From the NCBI RefSeq assembly GCF_000400505.1, contig NZ_CM001857.1, positions 4,088,374 to 4,152,373 of the forward strand: DNA of 64,000 bases, in the 5' to 3' direction. This document shows, in pieces, positions 1 to 7,487 of the stretch. Each line of letters opens with the position of its first letter. Within the stretch, counting starts at the first letter, position 1. This DNA comes from Musicola paradisiaca NCPPB 2511. GTDB taxonomy: Bacteria; Pseudomonadota; Gammaproteobacteria; Enterobacterales; Enterobacteriaceae. The notes beneath the pieces are model-generated. The model searched no databases. It saw only the letters and a program-made list of their open reading frames with translations, and was not told where the DNA came from. The translations under genes and the position numbers were made by a program.

Positions 1-300
1 CGACGCACATACCGGCGAGCCAAAACCATTACGTTGGTGGTTGATAACTACATCATCCATAAAAGCCGCAAAGTGGAGCGCTGGCTGGAGGAGAACAGGA
101 AGTTCCGGCTGCTGTTTCTGCCGACCTATTCGCCGTGGCTGAATCCGATAGAGCGACTGTGGCTATCGTTACACGAAACAATAACGCGAAACCATCAGTG
201 CCGGTACCTGTGGCAGTTACTGAAACAGGTAACGCAATTTATGAATGCAGCTTCACCATTTCCCGGCAACCAACCTGGCCTGGCTAAAGTGGAGCGGTAA
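1..300 (+). CDS. IS630-family transposase, C-terminal part (5' end outside window)
   Basis: The frame is open from the first base and ends at 300, giving about 99 residues of the C-terminal half of a DDE transposase. The second catalytic Asp lies in VVDNYIIHKS and the final Glu in SPWLNPIERLW, the usual IS630 spacing and sequence, so the catalytic end looks intact. An internal ATG at 34 is not a real start, because the reading upstream (RRAKTITL) is typical transposase sequence. Whether the upstream half is complete cannot be seen. The element lies at the inner edge of the leuX island and may have inserted into it. I could not define its terminal inverted repeat. Confidence 0.85.
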   Translation, partial: RRTYRRAKTITLVVDNYIIHKSRKVERWLEENRKFRLLFLPTYSPWLNPIERLWLSLHETITRNHQCRYLWQLLKQVTQFMNAASPFPGNQPGLAKVER

Positions 301-354
301 TATGAGAAGCTATTTAGATCTTATGGTCTGCCAATCATGATAGCGTCTGGCACC

Positions 355-388
355 GCGCCCGCCCCCTTTTTTGGGAGGGGACGGGCGC
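355..388. terminator. GC-rich imperfect inverted repeat, possible terminator
   Basis: The arms gcgcccgcccc (355-365) and ggggacgggcgc (377-388) pair with one bulged base around a T-rich loop. It follows the 3' end of the decayed regulator at 398-625 when read on the minus strand, and lies between that gene and the IS630 end. There is no clear U tract after the stem, so termination is only a guess. Confidence 0.35.
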
Positions 389-397
389 TCCGTGGCA

Positions 398-625
398 CTA
401 TGAAGATGGATTTTCCTTCGTGTCGTAAAACGACAGGATCATTTCTGCCAAATCATCTTCTACCGTATAAAAATAACAGGCCGGAACATGCAGTACAGCA
501 GCCAGTCGGCACGCCAGCTCAAAATCTGGCGTGTGAATCCCACGCTCATATTGATTCATGCGAGCGCTGGCCATCGCTTCGTCTATCCCGGCAAGAATGC
601 CTAAGCTCTCGATAAAAACCGGCTT
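398..625 (-). pseudogene. XRE-family phage-type regulator, N-terminus lost
   Basis: This minus-strand frame gives 75 residues ending in TAG at 398. They match the C-terminal two thirds of small phage/island XRE regulators: GILAGIDEA, then SARMNQYERG (the end of the helix-turn-helix), then HTPDFELACRLAAVL and PACYFYTVEDDLAEMIL. The frame is closed by TGA directly upstream of the first residue, and no ATG, GTG or TTG stands where the N-terminal helix should begin. The only internal ATG in place would cut off half of the HTH. I read it as a broken regulator. The gene at 709 diverges from it, a usual repressor/Ner arrangement in P4-like islands. A sequencing error restoring a longer frame is an alternative. 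Confidence 0.6.
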
Positions 626-708
626 TCATACCACTAAGTAACTCTTAGTAAATGCGGAAGAATTAGTACGTATGGTTACCTGACATCTTAATAAATAAGG
701 AAGAAGGT

Positions 709-975
709 ATGACTACGTATAACGACTGGCATCAGGCGGATATCATCGCTGGCTTACGCAAGAAAGGTACCACGCTGGCCGCGCTATCCCGTTCTGCGGG
801 ACTTAGTTCTTCCACACTGGCGAATGTGCTGGTACGTCCCTGGCCGAAGGGGGAATGGCTGGTTGCCACCGCGCTGGACAAACATCCCGCTGAAATCTGG
901 CCCAGCCGCTATTTTGATGAAACGGGTACATTGATTGACAGAAAACGTCGCATCAGGCAGGAAAGGGGTAAATAG
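709..975 (+). CDS. Ner-like (Nlp/SfsB family) DNA-binding regulator
   Basis: This 88-residue protein consists almost wholly of the Ner-type helix-turn-helix. It has DWHQADIIAGLRKKGTTLA, the recognition region SRSAGLSSSTLANVL, then the family tail of an Arg/Pro-Trp segment, HPAEIWPSRY and a basic C-terminus. Proteins of this family are phage Mu Ner (early-gene repressor) and the E. coli Nlp/SfsB protein. The start is the ATG at 709, preceded by GAAGAAGG at good spacing. It diverges from the decayed XRE gene and faces the primase, so it probably regulates island genes. Its target is not visible. Confidence 0.8.
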   Translation: MTTYNDWHQADIIAGLRKKGTTLAALSRSAGLSSSTLANVLVRPWPKGEWLVATALDKHPAEIWPSRYFDETGTLIDRKRRIRQERGK

Positions 976-1197
976 CGTTCATGCTGGTAAAGCGGTTTTC
1001 TGTGCTGATGCCCCATCTTTCCCCCACTTTACCGCGTAATGCATTTCCCCCACTGGATAACGGCAGGAAAACAACAAATCATTGATATACAGTAAGTTAA
1101 CTATTCTCCCCCACTTAGGGTATATAGGCATCCGGGAAGTGGGGGAAGTCGCCAGATACCATAACCTGATACCCGGCATCCCCCACATTTCCCCCGT

Positions 1198-3243
1198 TTA
1201 TTCCCCCACGTTACCGCGTTTTGATAATGGCACGATGTTTTCACCATCCAGCGCGATCAGGTCATCCCTGACGAGTTTATCCAGCCAGCGGGTAAACTTT
1301 TTGGAGACATCAAACCCCATCGCCCGCATATCGTCGCGCACCAGTGCGCGGGTGCAGCCGTCACCACTTGCCGTACGCGAGCGGATCGCTTCCCACAGCG
1401 CCACATGGTTATCCGTCAGCCGGGTGATCCCACTGAGCGCCGGGTCAGCGCCGGTCGGGTCATCGCGGACTTCCCGGCCTTCATCCCGCAGAACCAGCGA
1501 CGTGACCGGCTCGCCGTCATCGTCCACGTACAGATTCACCGCCGTCAGGTCGTAGGCCCGGCGAGGCGGCTCTTCGGCGTCCTTCATTTTGGTGCAGGTC
1601 AGGATCAGCGCCTGCCCGTCGGCCTCGCGGCGCACATTAAACTCCACGTCCAGCGCAGCCCGGAAGGCGCTGGAGCCGCGGGCGCCTTTGTCCTGATCTT
1701 TGCCGGAGTGATGAATAATCAGTACCGTGGCCTGCGTGGCCGCCTTGATGTAGTCACAACCCTGAATAAACGCCCCCATGTCTTTAGCGGCGTTTTCATC
1801 CGAACCGCCAAAGCAGCGGGCCAGTGTATCCAGAATGATCAGCCGTACCGCCATCCCGGTGGCGGCCTGCACGTCATGGGCGGCCTTGATCACCTGCTCC
1901 ACGCTGTCGGGACTGGCCGGGAATACCGGGCAGTCAACGCGGTAGAGCGCATCAATCGGGCTACGGTCGTTCAGCGTTTCCTCCCACGCCCGAATCCGGC
2001 GTGGTACGCCGATCCCACCTTCACCCACCACATAAATCACTGCGCCCTGCGTGACCGGTCGGTTGGCCCACGGCTTTCCGGTGGCGATATGGCACGCCCA
2101 GGAAACAGCCAGAAAGGATTTATACGACCCGCTGGCACCGTAAGCACTGGCAACCGCACCGCTCGGCAGGTAGCCCTTGATCAGGTAATCCTGTCGGGTA
2201 TCAAACCCTTCCGAGCCTTTACGCAGTGGCAGGGCGGAGGAAAATGCCGTTACAGGAGACAGCCCGGCGTCAGGCAATGGGGCCGGGCTGATAACGGCAG
2301 GCCGGGTAAGCTGACGCCGAAACGCGGCTTTGGTAGCTTCCATGCCGTGCCGCTGGCGAAAATCATCCCAGTCACAGGCGGTATCGGTCGGCGGCAGGGA
2401 TACCCAGCCGTCAACGGCCTGCGCCGCTTTCTCCGCCATCAGTTTGCCGGTGTTGGCCGCGCCATCCGGGTGAATATCGTTATCCCCGGCCAGAATCAGG
2501 CAGCAATGGGGATAACGCGCCCTGAATGCCTGCGCGACGTTCAGCAGGTTATTAGCCGATACCGCCGCCACCACATGGCATGACGAGCATTGTTGCAGGG
2601 TGAGCGCTGTGGCATACCCTTCGGTGATAATCAGCTTCGACGGCTCCGGGCCGTGGTTGACCGGAATAAACGCCCCTTTCAACTGCGTGCCGGGGTACAA
2701 CCGCTTTTCACCGCCGGGCGTGATCAGTTGCGCCCCTGCCAGTTCACCGGAGGTGCGGAACATTGGCAACAGTAGCGATCCTTCGCCAAACCGGACACGC
2801 CCGATGATCATCGCCTGTGCGGCCGTCAGCAGCATAGCCGGTGTCATCAGCTCTCTGGCTTTCAGATACGGGCTTTCCCCGGTGCTCGTGGCTGTCATCA
2901 GCGCCTTGATGCGCTCTGCCAGCGGGCGGGGATCAACCGCCTTTTCTCTGGCGGGCGGTGTTTCACTGGCTGATGACGCCAGTGCCGTCACCACTCTGGC
3001 CGCTTCCGCGATATCACACCGCCTGACGCGGGCGACCAGATCCAGACCATCACCGTGGCCGCAATGATTGCAGAACCAGGTGCCACGCCCCCGTTTGTCA
3101 TCAAAGCGGAAGCGATCTTTTCCACCGCAGACAGGGCAAGGGCCATGCTGGCCCCCGGCAGGAAAGTAGATATCTAATGCCGCCAGAATCGACGGCCAGC
3201 GGTGGCGGGATTGTGCAACACTTTCCGAGACAAACTTACTCAT
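1198..3243 (-). CDS. P4-type primase-helicase (zinc-finger primase, Toprim and RepA-like ATPase)
   Basis: This replication protein of P4-like satellites has about 681 residues. The order is an N-terminal zinc-binding domain (CPVCGGKDRFR, then WFCNHCGHGDG), a Toprim domain with IITEGYATALTL and a later AGDNDIHPDG, and a RepA/RSF1010-type ATPase domain with Walker A GASGSYKS and Walker B-like LIILDTLARC. Together these would prime and unwind DNA at the element's own origin. I start it at the ATG at 3243 (MSKFVSES), because the longer frame begins inside the upstream coding region. It overlaps the upstream gene by 8 nt and ends the leftward operon recombinase-alpA-icd-primase. All key motifs are present, so the element may still replicate. 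Confidence 0.88.
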   Translation of the reverse strand: MSKFVSESVAQSRHRWPSILAALDIYFPAGGQHGPCPVCGGKDRFRFDDKRGRGTWFCNHCGHGDGLDLVARVRRCDIAEAARVVTALASSASETPPAREKAVDPRPLAERIKALMTATSTGESPYLKARELMTPAMLLTAAQAMIIGRVRFGEGSLLLPMFRTSGELAGAQLITPGGEKRLYPGTQLKGAFIPVNHGPEPSKLIITEGYATALTLQQCSSCHVVAAVSANNLLNVAQAFRARYPHCCLILAGDNDIHPDGAANTGKLMAEKAAQAVDGWVSLPPTDTACDWDDFRQRHGMEATKAAFRRQLTRPAVISPAPLPDAGLSPVTAFSSALPLRKGSEGFDTRQDYLIKGYLPSGAVASAYGASGSYKSFLAVSWACHIATGKPWANRPVTQGAVIYVVGEGGIGVPRRIRAWEETLNDRSPIDALYRVDCPVFPASPDSVEQVIKAAHDVQAATGMAVRLIILDTLARCFGGSDENAAKDMGAFIQGCDYIKAATQATVLIIHHSGKDQDKGARGSSAFRAALDVEFNVRREADGQALILTCTKMKDAEEPPRRAYDLTAVNLYVDDDGEPVTSLVLRDEGREVRDDPTGADPALSGITRLTDNHVALWEAIRSRTASGDGCTRALVRDDMRAMGFDVSKKFTRWLDKLVRDDLIALDGENIVPLSKRGNVGE

Positions 3244-3775
3244 TGTCCGGCCCCTCCGCATCCAGCGTGTCATTCAGCAGGTTAAGCCGCTCCCATAAGA
3301 TGAACATCAGCAGCTCTTTGGCAACGGGGTTTTCCAACTCAATGATGGCGTAGGCCAGCACCCGGCAGTGATCGGCGATCTCTTCCAGTAACAGCGGTGT
3401 GGGGTTATACATAGCGCACCTCCGCAGGAGAGGTGAAAGATTGCAGGCAGGAATAGCTAAGGGTCGTAGCCATAAGGCAGCCTCCGTGGTAAGCAGAAAA
3501 CAGCCACCACCTGAGACGCCAATCCCGTGGGTGGTAGCCCAGACGGGGTTGGCGTAACCGGCTACCACGGGCTCCGGCGCTCCTTTCGGAGCCCCCGCCT
3601 GAGCCACCATTGACAGGTGTGCGCAAGCACTGTCTATAAAAAAACACGCAACATGATGTACGTGTTTTTTAGACACCGTGGTAATCGTCGGAACGCCAAT
3701 TCCGGCTACGGATTTTGCCGTAGCCCGCGCAGTATAGCCCAATTTGCCCGCCAGAAGAAAAGCTGAATGACTCAT
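3236..3775 (-). CDS. Icd-like / Ash-family island protein
   Basis: The protein has 179 residues. The stretch ACFFIDSACAHLSMVAQAGAPKGAP and the following ANPVW...GVSGGGCFLLTTEA is the signature of the P4 Ash / 'host cell division inhibitor Icd-like' family, common beside alpA and primase in P4-like islands. The C-terminal 58 residues from YNPTPLLLEEIADHC onward look like a separate helical unit, which could also be made from an internal ATG near 3409. The start at 3775 overlaps the alpA stop as ATGA, which supports coupled translation of the long form. P4 Icd blocks host division. Whether this one does is inference. Confidence 0.6.
   Translation of the reverse strand: MSHSAFLLAGKLGYTARATAKSVAGIGVPTITTVSKKHVHHVACFFIDSACAHLSMVAQAGAPKGAPEPVVAGYANPVWATTHGIGVSGGGCFLLTTEAALWLRPLAIPACNLSPLLRRCAMYNPTPLLLEEIADHCRVLAYAIIELENPVAKELLMFILWERLNLLNDTLDAEGPDNE
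3631..3675. ncRNA. Long imperfect hairpin inside the icd-like gene, possible P4 CI-like RNA
   Basis: The bases 3639-3648 (aaaaaacacg) pair fully with 3661-3670 (cgtgtttttt). Past a 3-nt bulge, 3631-3635 (tgtct) pair with 3671-3675 (agaca), giving 15 bp around a 12-nt loop. On the minus strand the inner stem ends in a T run. P4-family elements carry their immunity RNA (CI) in the leader/early region near icd and ash, so this could be an equivalent regulatory RNA or attenuator. Sequence homology to P4 CI was not established. Confidence 0.35.
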
Positions 3776-3975
3776 TTGCGCCCCTTCGCCCGCTGACGGA
3801 TACGCTCGGCAATCCAGTCGTTGATTTCACTCTCCACCCAGGCGACAGAACGTGCGCCCAGCTTCACCGGCTGGGGGAACTCGCCACGATCGATCAGGTA
3901 ATAGATCCAGGATTTTTTGAGGCTGGTTTTTTTCATCACATCGGGCAAACGCAACAGAGTGAGATTGGACATCAT
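3772..3975 (-). CDS. AlpA-family transcriptional regulator
   Basis: This 67-residue excisionase-like MerR-type winged helix protein has LLRLPDVMKKTSLKKSWIY, then DRGEFPQPVKLG and VAWVESEINDWIAERI, the full AlpA (phage_AlpA) pattern. AlpA in E. coli cryptic prophage CP4-57 activates the integrase gene slpA and excision, so this protein probably controls excision of the leuX island. Its start overlaps the stop of the upstream recombinase-like gene (TAATG), and its stop overlaps the start of the Icd-like gene (ATGA). The operon is therefore translationally coupled. ATG codons at 3975 and 3972 are both possible starts. Confidence 0.85.
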   Translation of the reverse strand: MMSNLTLLRLPDVMKKTSLKKSWIYYLIDRGEFPQPVKLGARSVAWVESEINDWIAERIRQRAKGRK

Positions 3976-4856
3976 TACGCCTCCTCCTGACGGGTGTAGA
4001 CACGTTCAACATAACGGCCACGGCCATCGCCATGACCCAAATCCATCGACACCAGCGCCCGTGCCTCCTGACGGCTAAACCCGTCGGCAAGGTAGAAACG
4101 CATGGCATCCTGCGCCCATGCATAGCGCAGACTGTGGGGGGAGTAATGGCCGGTCAGGCCGAGGCGGGTAGTACGAGCACGCCAGAAATTCATGGCGGTT
4201 TTCAAATCCGGTTTATTGATGAGTTTGCCGTTGCGGTTGTCGGCGATGACAAGTGCCTCACGCACAGCAGCAAGCACCGCTGCGCTGTCCAGCACGCGGG
4301 TTTCACGCGGTCGCCCGCCTTTGGTGCCAAACACGACGGTGAGCCGGTCAACCTGCCGGGTCAGTTGCTGCTCCCAGCGCTTTAGCGAGGCGCAACACTG
4401 CACCGCTTCCTGAGAACGCAACCCCAGCAACCGGGCAAGCTGGAGCGCACAGGCCAGACCGACATCTTCCCGACGGGCGGACTCCAGCACGGACTGATAG
4501 AGCGCATCCGAGATGGCATATTTAGTGCCTGCCCGGCTGGCACCACCCAGCCCCAGCGCCTGATTGCTCAGGCGGGGATCATCCACCAGTTTGCCCCGGC
4601 CTGCCAGACGCAGCACGCTGCGCAAGGCGGACATCTCGTTATGCAGCGTGCGCAAAGCCATGCCCTGAGAGCGGCGGGCCGCCACATAGCTTTCGATATG
4701 CCGGGCTTTAACGTGCTGTACGCTGCGCACCTGAATGTTGAGTGCCAGCAGATGACGGCACAAACGCTCAACAATACGGAGGCGATCATGAACCGTTTTA
4801 TGGCTGCCACCCGCCTGTTTCGCCCATGTTTTCATTTCACGACTGAGTTTTGTCAT
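3975..4856 (-). CDS. Tyrosine recombinase-like protein (integrase domain-containing)
   Basis: The protein has 293 residues. An N-terminal SAM-like DNA-binding half (HKTVHDRLRIVERLCRHL, LRTLHNEMSALRSVL) precedes a catalytic half with the Arg box LARLLGLRSQEAVQC, the HxxR box YSPHSLRYAWAQD, and a C-terminal GHGDGRGRYVERVYTR with a candidate nucleophile Tyr. This composition fits the short integrase_1-type proteins found beside alpA in islands, not the long P4 integrase at 8157-9416. It heads the leftward operon with alpA. It may act in resolution or excision of the element. A regulatory role without catalysis cannot be excluded. Confidence 0.7.
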   Translation of the reverse strand: MTKLSREMKTWAKQAGGSHKTVHDRLRIVERLCRHLLALNIQVRSVQHVKARHIESYVAARRSQGMALRTLHNEMSALRSVLRLAGRGKLVDDPRLSNQALGLGGASRAGTKYAISDALYQSVLESARREDVGLACALQLARLLGLRSQEAVQCCASLKRWEQQLTRQVDRLTVVFGTKGGRPRETRVLDSAAVLAAVREALVIADNRNGKLINKPDLKTAMNFWRARTTRLGLTGHYSPHSLRYAWAQDAMRFYLADGFSRQEARALVSMDLGHGDGRGRYVERVYTRQEEA

Positions 4857-5144
4857 GCTCTTATCTCGACTTCAGCCCTTCGGCGCATGGCTGCTATGCA
4901 GAGTCGGTGCTCTGCCTGAACGATACCTGTGCGCCGGAGGGCTTGGGTTTTGTTGAGGTATCGGGGGTTCGGTGATGCACACAGTGCAACCGCTGTTCAC
5001 ACAGTCATACCCCCAGGCAAATCGCCTGCCTCGGTATCGATCCAGAATGCTTTTAAACACAATGAGGCGCGAAAACGGTGGTGTCAGAATGTTGACACGC
5101 AGCGCAAACGGCCATGAGTAAAGTCGAGAAAGACGTCAGTGCGC

Positions 5145-5183
5145 GGCGTCACTTTCACCTGCTTGCGCGGTAAAAGTGACGCC
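5145..5183. repeat. 11-bp perfect inverted repeat
   Basis: The arms ggcgtcacttt (5145-5155) and aaagtgacgcc (5173-5183) are separated by 17 bases. The overlapping words tttcacc (5153-5159) and gggtgaaa (5183-5190) offer a second, mutually exclusive pairing. Such alternative stems occur in attenuators and in origin or transfer sites. Nothing here decides between them. Confidence 0.5.
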
Positions 5184-5641
5184 GGGTGAAAGCGTAACAG
5201 GCGGATACAGCCTGATGCATTACGGCATCATGCGGTACAACCCGCACGTTCACACGTACAGACGGCAATCGTTGGGACGAGTAAAATCGAAGTTGCACGC
5301 TAACGTGAACCTACGAGGGTAAGCGCCAGTTAAGTCGCTTAGTATGTGAAATCACTACAACGATAAACGTTGCAGCTACAAGCCAGTGTCCTACGGTACG
5401 GGAAAACCGCGCTCTGGCTGGGTATAGTATAAGTGAAGCATTTTACGCCGCCCGGCAAGCCGGGTTATGGGTAAAACTTAGGGCCCAATGGGCTATGGTT
5501 TAGTTTAACTGACCTTCATCGTCACGCTCGTAACGGCGCTCAAACTACCTGACGACATCTGCTCCCAAAGGCTGGCAGATTTACCGCGCTTCTTCATCAC
5601 GCTCTCTTCCTTGCAGGTGATGGAAGAGTAACAGTACCGGT

Positions 5642-5731
5642 GTGGTCGCCCGAAGGCGTCAGTCTCAGACCACGCTCCATTCCCTATGACTTTGGCGTTG
5701 TGACCACCCGAAGGCGTTTCTCACGGGTCAC
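5642..5731. repeat. Tandem 32-nt hairpins with compensatory changes
   Basis: Two 32-nt units (5642-5673 and 5700-5731) share the inner cccgaaggcg segment. Each closes with a 6-bp stem: gtggtc/gaccac in the first, gtgacc/ggtcac in the second. Two stem positions differ between the copies, and both changes are compensated on the other arm (G-C to A-T and T-A to C-G). This pattern is expected if an RNA structure is conserved. They lie 58 bp apart in the island's non-coding stretch. Function unknown. Confidence 0.55.
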
Positions 5732-6234
5732 TCGTATCATCCTGATACTGGAAACATTGGTGGCTGTCATCGACAGCGGTGTTGCGTGGATAAAATTACG
5801 ACAGTTTTGGTGGGATTTCAAGGGGGTGAAACCTGAACTTCTCAGCCATTGGTACAATTAAATACTCAATGTAGGGTAGATAATTACAGTTACCGGATCC
5901 AGACCTGACGAGGCTCCACTGGGGTGATAATCAGAAAAATACACATCCGTCCATCACCGGATTTATGCGAGACACCCTGCCTGAAAATCACCGAAAATCC
6001 CGCTATTTTTCCTGAGTTAAGCCATGCATCCACAGGGGACATGGTTTTGCTACCCTCTTTAACCCGTCCTGCCCTTGTACCGGTGCGGCCTGAGCCTGTT
6101 CATGCACTGTATTAAAACCGCCCTCTTAAGCAGGCAGGCGAGTCGGGGAAAGCACTGCGCGCCGAATGTGCAAATCAGACTTTAAAAAACTTGAGGATAA
6201 GATAAATTAGAAAAAAATTAACAAGGAGAGCGAA

Positions 6235-7485
6235 ATGGCACTAATCGAAGGTATGAGAATTAAAAACTTTAGGACTTTGAGAGACGTAACATTAGGAAAA
6301 ACATTAAGTAATAAAAAACAAAAACCTCTTTCGCCTTTAACCACGGTTATAGGTCGCAATGGGAGTGGTAAAAGCTCCTTGTTTGATGCTTTCGGTTTCT
6401 TGGCGGATTGCTTAACATACGGAGTTGAAGATGCTTGTCACCGTAATGGAAGAGGAGGGTTTACTAAACTCAAGTCTTTCGGCTCAGAAGGCGACATGGA
6501 ATTTGAAGTTTATTACAGAGAATCAGCATCAGAGAGACCTATAACATACGAATTATGCATTGGTTTGGATGAGTTTATGCGACCAATCGTTAAGCGTGAA
6601 AGATTAAGACAAAGAAGAAGGAAACAATCTCATGGCTGGCCTTTTTCCTTTCTTGAACTAAGCAATGGTGCTGGTCGCGTTTGGTCTGGTGATGCCCTTG
6701 CATCTACTACAGATGTGGAAGATTCTTTAAAAGAAGAGAGCAATCAAACAATTAATGTGGAGTTAGATAACCCCCAACAATTGGGAATTGCCACGTTGGG
6801 CAATCTAAAAGAGCACCCGCGAATTATTAAATTCCGCCGTTTTATTGAAGGCTGGTATTTATCATATTTTACTCCTGATAGAGCAAGGGATCTCCCGCGT
6901 TCTGGGCCGCAAAAACATTTAAATAGAATTGGAGATAATCTTGGTAACTATGTCCAGTATATGGAAAGATCCCATCCAAAAGCATTTGCACAAGTACTGA
7001 GGGAAACCTCCAGTAAAATCCCTGGCATAAGCAAAATAGAAACAGAAGCATCTCCAGATGGGAGATTATTGGTTAAGTTTTGGAATGAAGGTTTCTCCGA
7101 ACCATTTTATGCTCAACAAGTTTCAGATGGCACATTAAAGCTATTTGCTTACTTACTATTATTGCAAGACCCAGAGCCTGCACCATTCATTTGTATTGAA
7201 GAGCCTGAAAATGGTTTATATCATAAGCTACTGCAATCTCTTGCATATGAAATACGTAGCCATGCATCTGGTAAGAAAAATTCATCTCAGGTTTTCATAA
7301 CCACACATCAGCCATATTTTGTAGATGCATTAGACCCTGAGGAAGTATGGGTTTTAGAAAAAAATGCAGATGGCTTTTCTGACTTAAAACGAGCTACAGA
7401 ATATCCCGAAGTTGTAGCAATGTTCCAAGAGGGAATTCCTTTAGGAAGCCTTTGGTATAGTGACCATATTGATGAAAGGATTTAA
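6235..7485 (+). CDS. AAA-family (AAA_21/SMC-like) ATPase, candidate defence effector
   Basis: The protein has 416 residues. It begins with the FRTLRDVTL edge typical of OLD/AAA_21 proteins. Walker A GRNGSGKSS is at 40-48, an ABC-type signature around QQVSDGTLKLFAYL at 294-307, Walker B FICIEEPENG at 318-327, and a switch His in TTHQPYFVDAL at 356-366. The central part is probably the arm or dimerisation region. The start ATG follows AAGGAG. The next gene begins 2 nt after the stop, so the two are one transcription unit. The DNA is clearly more AT-rich than the core genome. Such ATPases paired with Toprim-like partners are common phage-defence modules (compare Gabija, OLD and PARIS in general layout). 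The family here is not one of those by name, so the role is inference. Confidence 0.8.
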   Translation: MALIEGMRIKNFRTLRDVTLGKTLSNKKQKPLSPLTTVIGRNGSGKSSLFDAFGFLADCLTYGVEDACHRNGRGGFTKLKSFGSEGDMEFEVYYRESASERPITYELCIGLDEFMRPIVKRERLRQRRRKQSHGWPFSFLELSNGAGRVWSGDALASTTDVEDSLKEESNQTINVELDNPQQLGIATLGNLKEHPRIIKFRRFIEGWYLSYFTPDRARDLPRSGPQKHLNRIGDNLGNYVQYMERSHPKAFAQVLRETSSKIPGISKIETEASPDGRLLVKFWNEGFSEPFYAQQVSDGTLKLFAYLLLLQDPEPAPFICIEEPENGLYHKLLQSLAYEIRSHASGKKNSSQVFITTHQPYFVDALDPEEVWVLEKNADGFSDLKRATEYPEVVAMFQEGIPLGSLWYSDHIDERI

Positions 7486-7487
7486 AT

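Larger units (their letters stand above)
4857..6234. other. 1.4-kb non-coding stretch rich in hairpins
   Basis: No convincing gene fills this space between the recombinase-like gene and the ATPase cargo. It holds an 11-bp inverted repeat at 5145-5183 and small perfect hairpins at 5213-5230, 5231-5246, 5451-5464 and 5483-5493. A tandem pair of matching 32-nt hairpins lies at 5642-5673 and 5700-5731. The open frames in it (5640-5861 and 5924-6115) lack good ribosome sites or family features. The density of short stems suggests transcribed structured RNA or replication/regulatory DNA of the satellite. Confidence 0.5.

Noticed and set aside
337-615. 92-codon plus-strand frame
   Set aside because: It is antisense to the regulator remnant at 398-625, whose minus frame has clear family motifs; the plus frame has none.
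1405-2583. 392-codon plus-strand frame
   Set aside because: It lies wholly opposite the primase-helicase, has low-complexity Arg/Gln/His composition typical of an antisense shadow, and no family features.
5924-6115. 63-codon plus-strand frame in the island gap
   Set aside because: No family features and no convincing ribosome site. I read this as part of the non-coding gap.
4857-6234. P4 ori/crr-type iterons (ggtgaacag)
   Set aside because: No repeated copies of the P4 iteron word were found in the gap, so I do not call an origin here.
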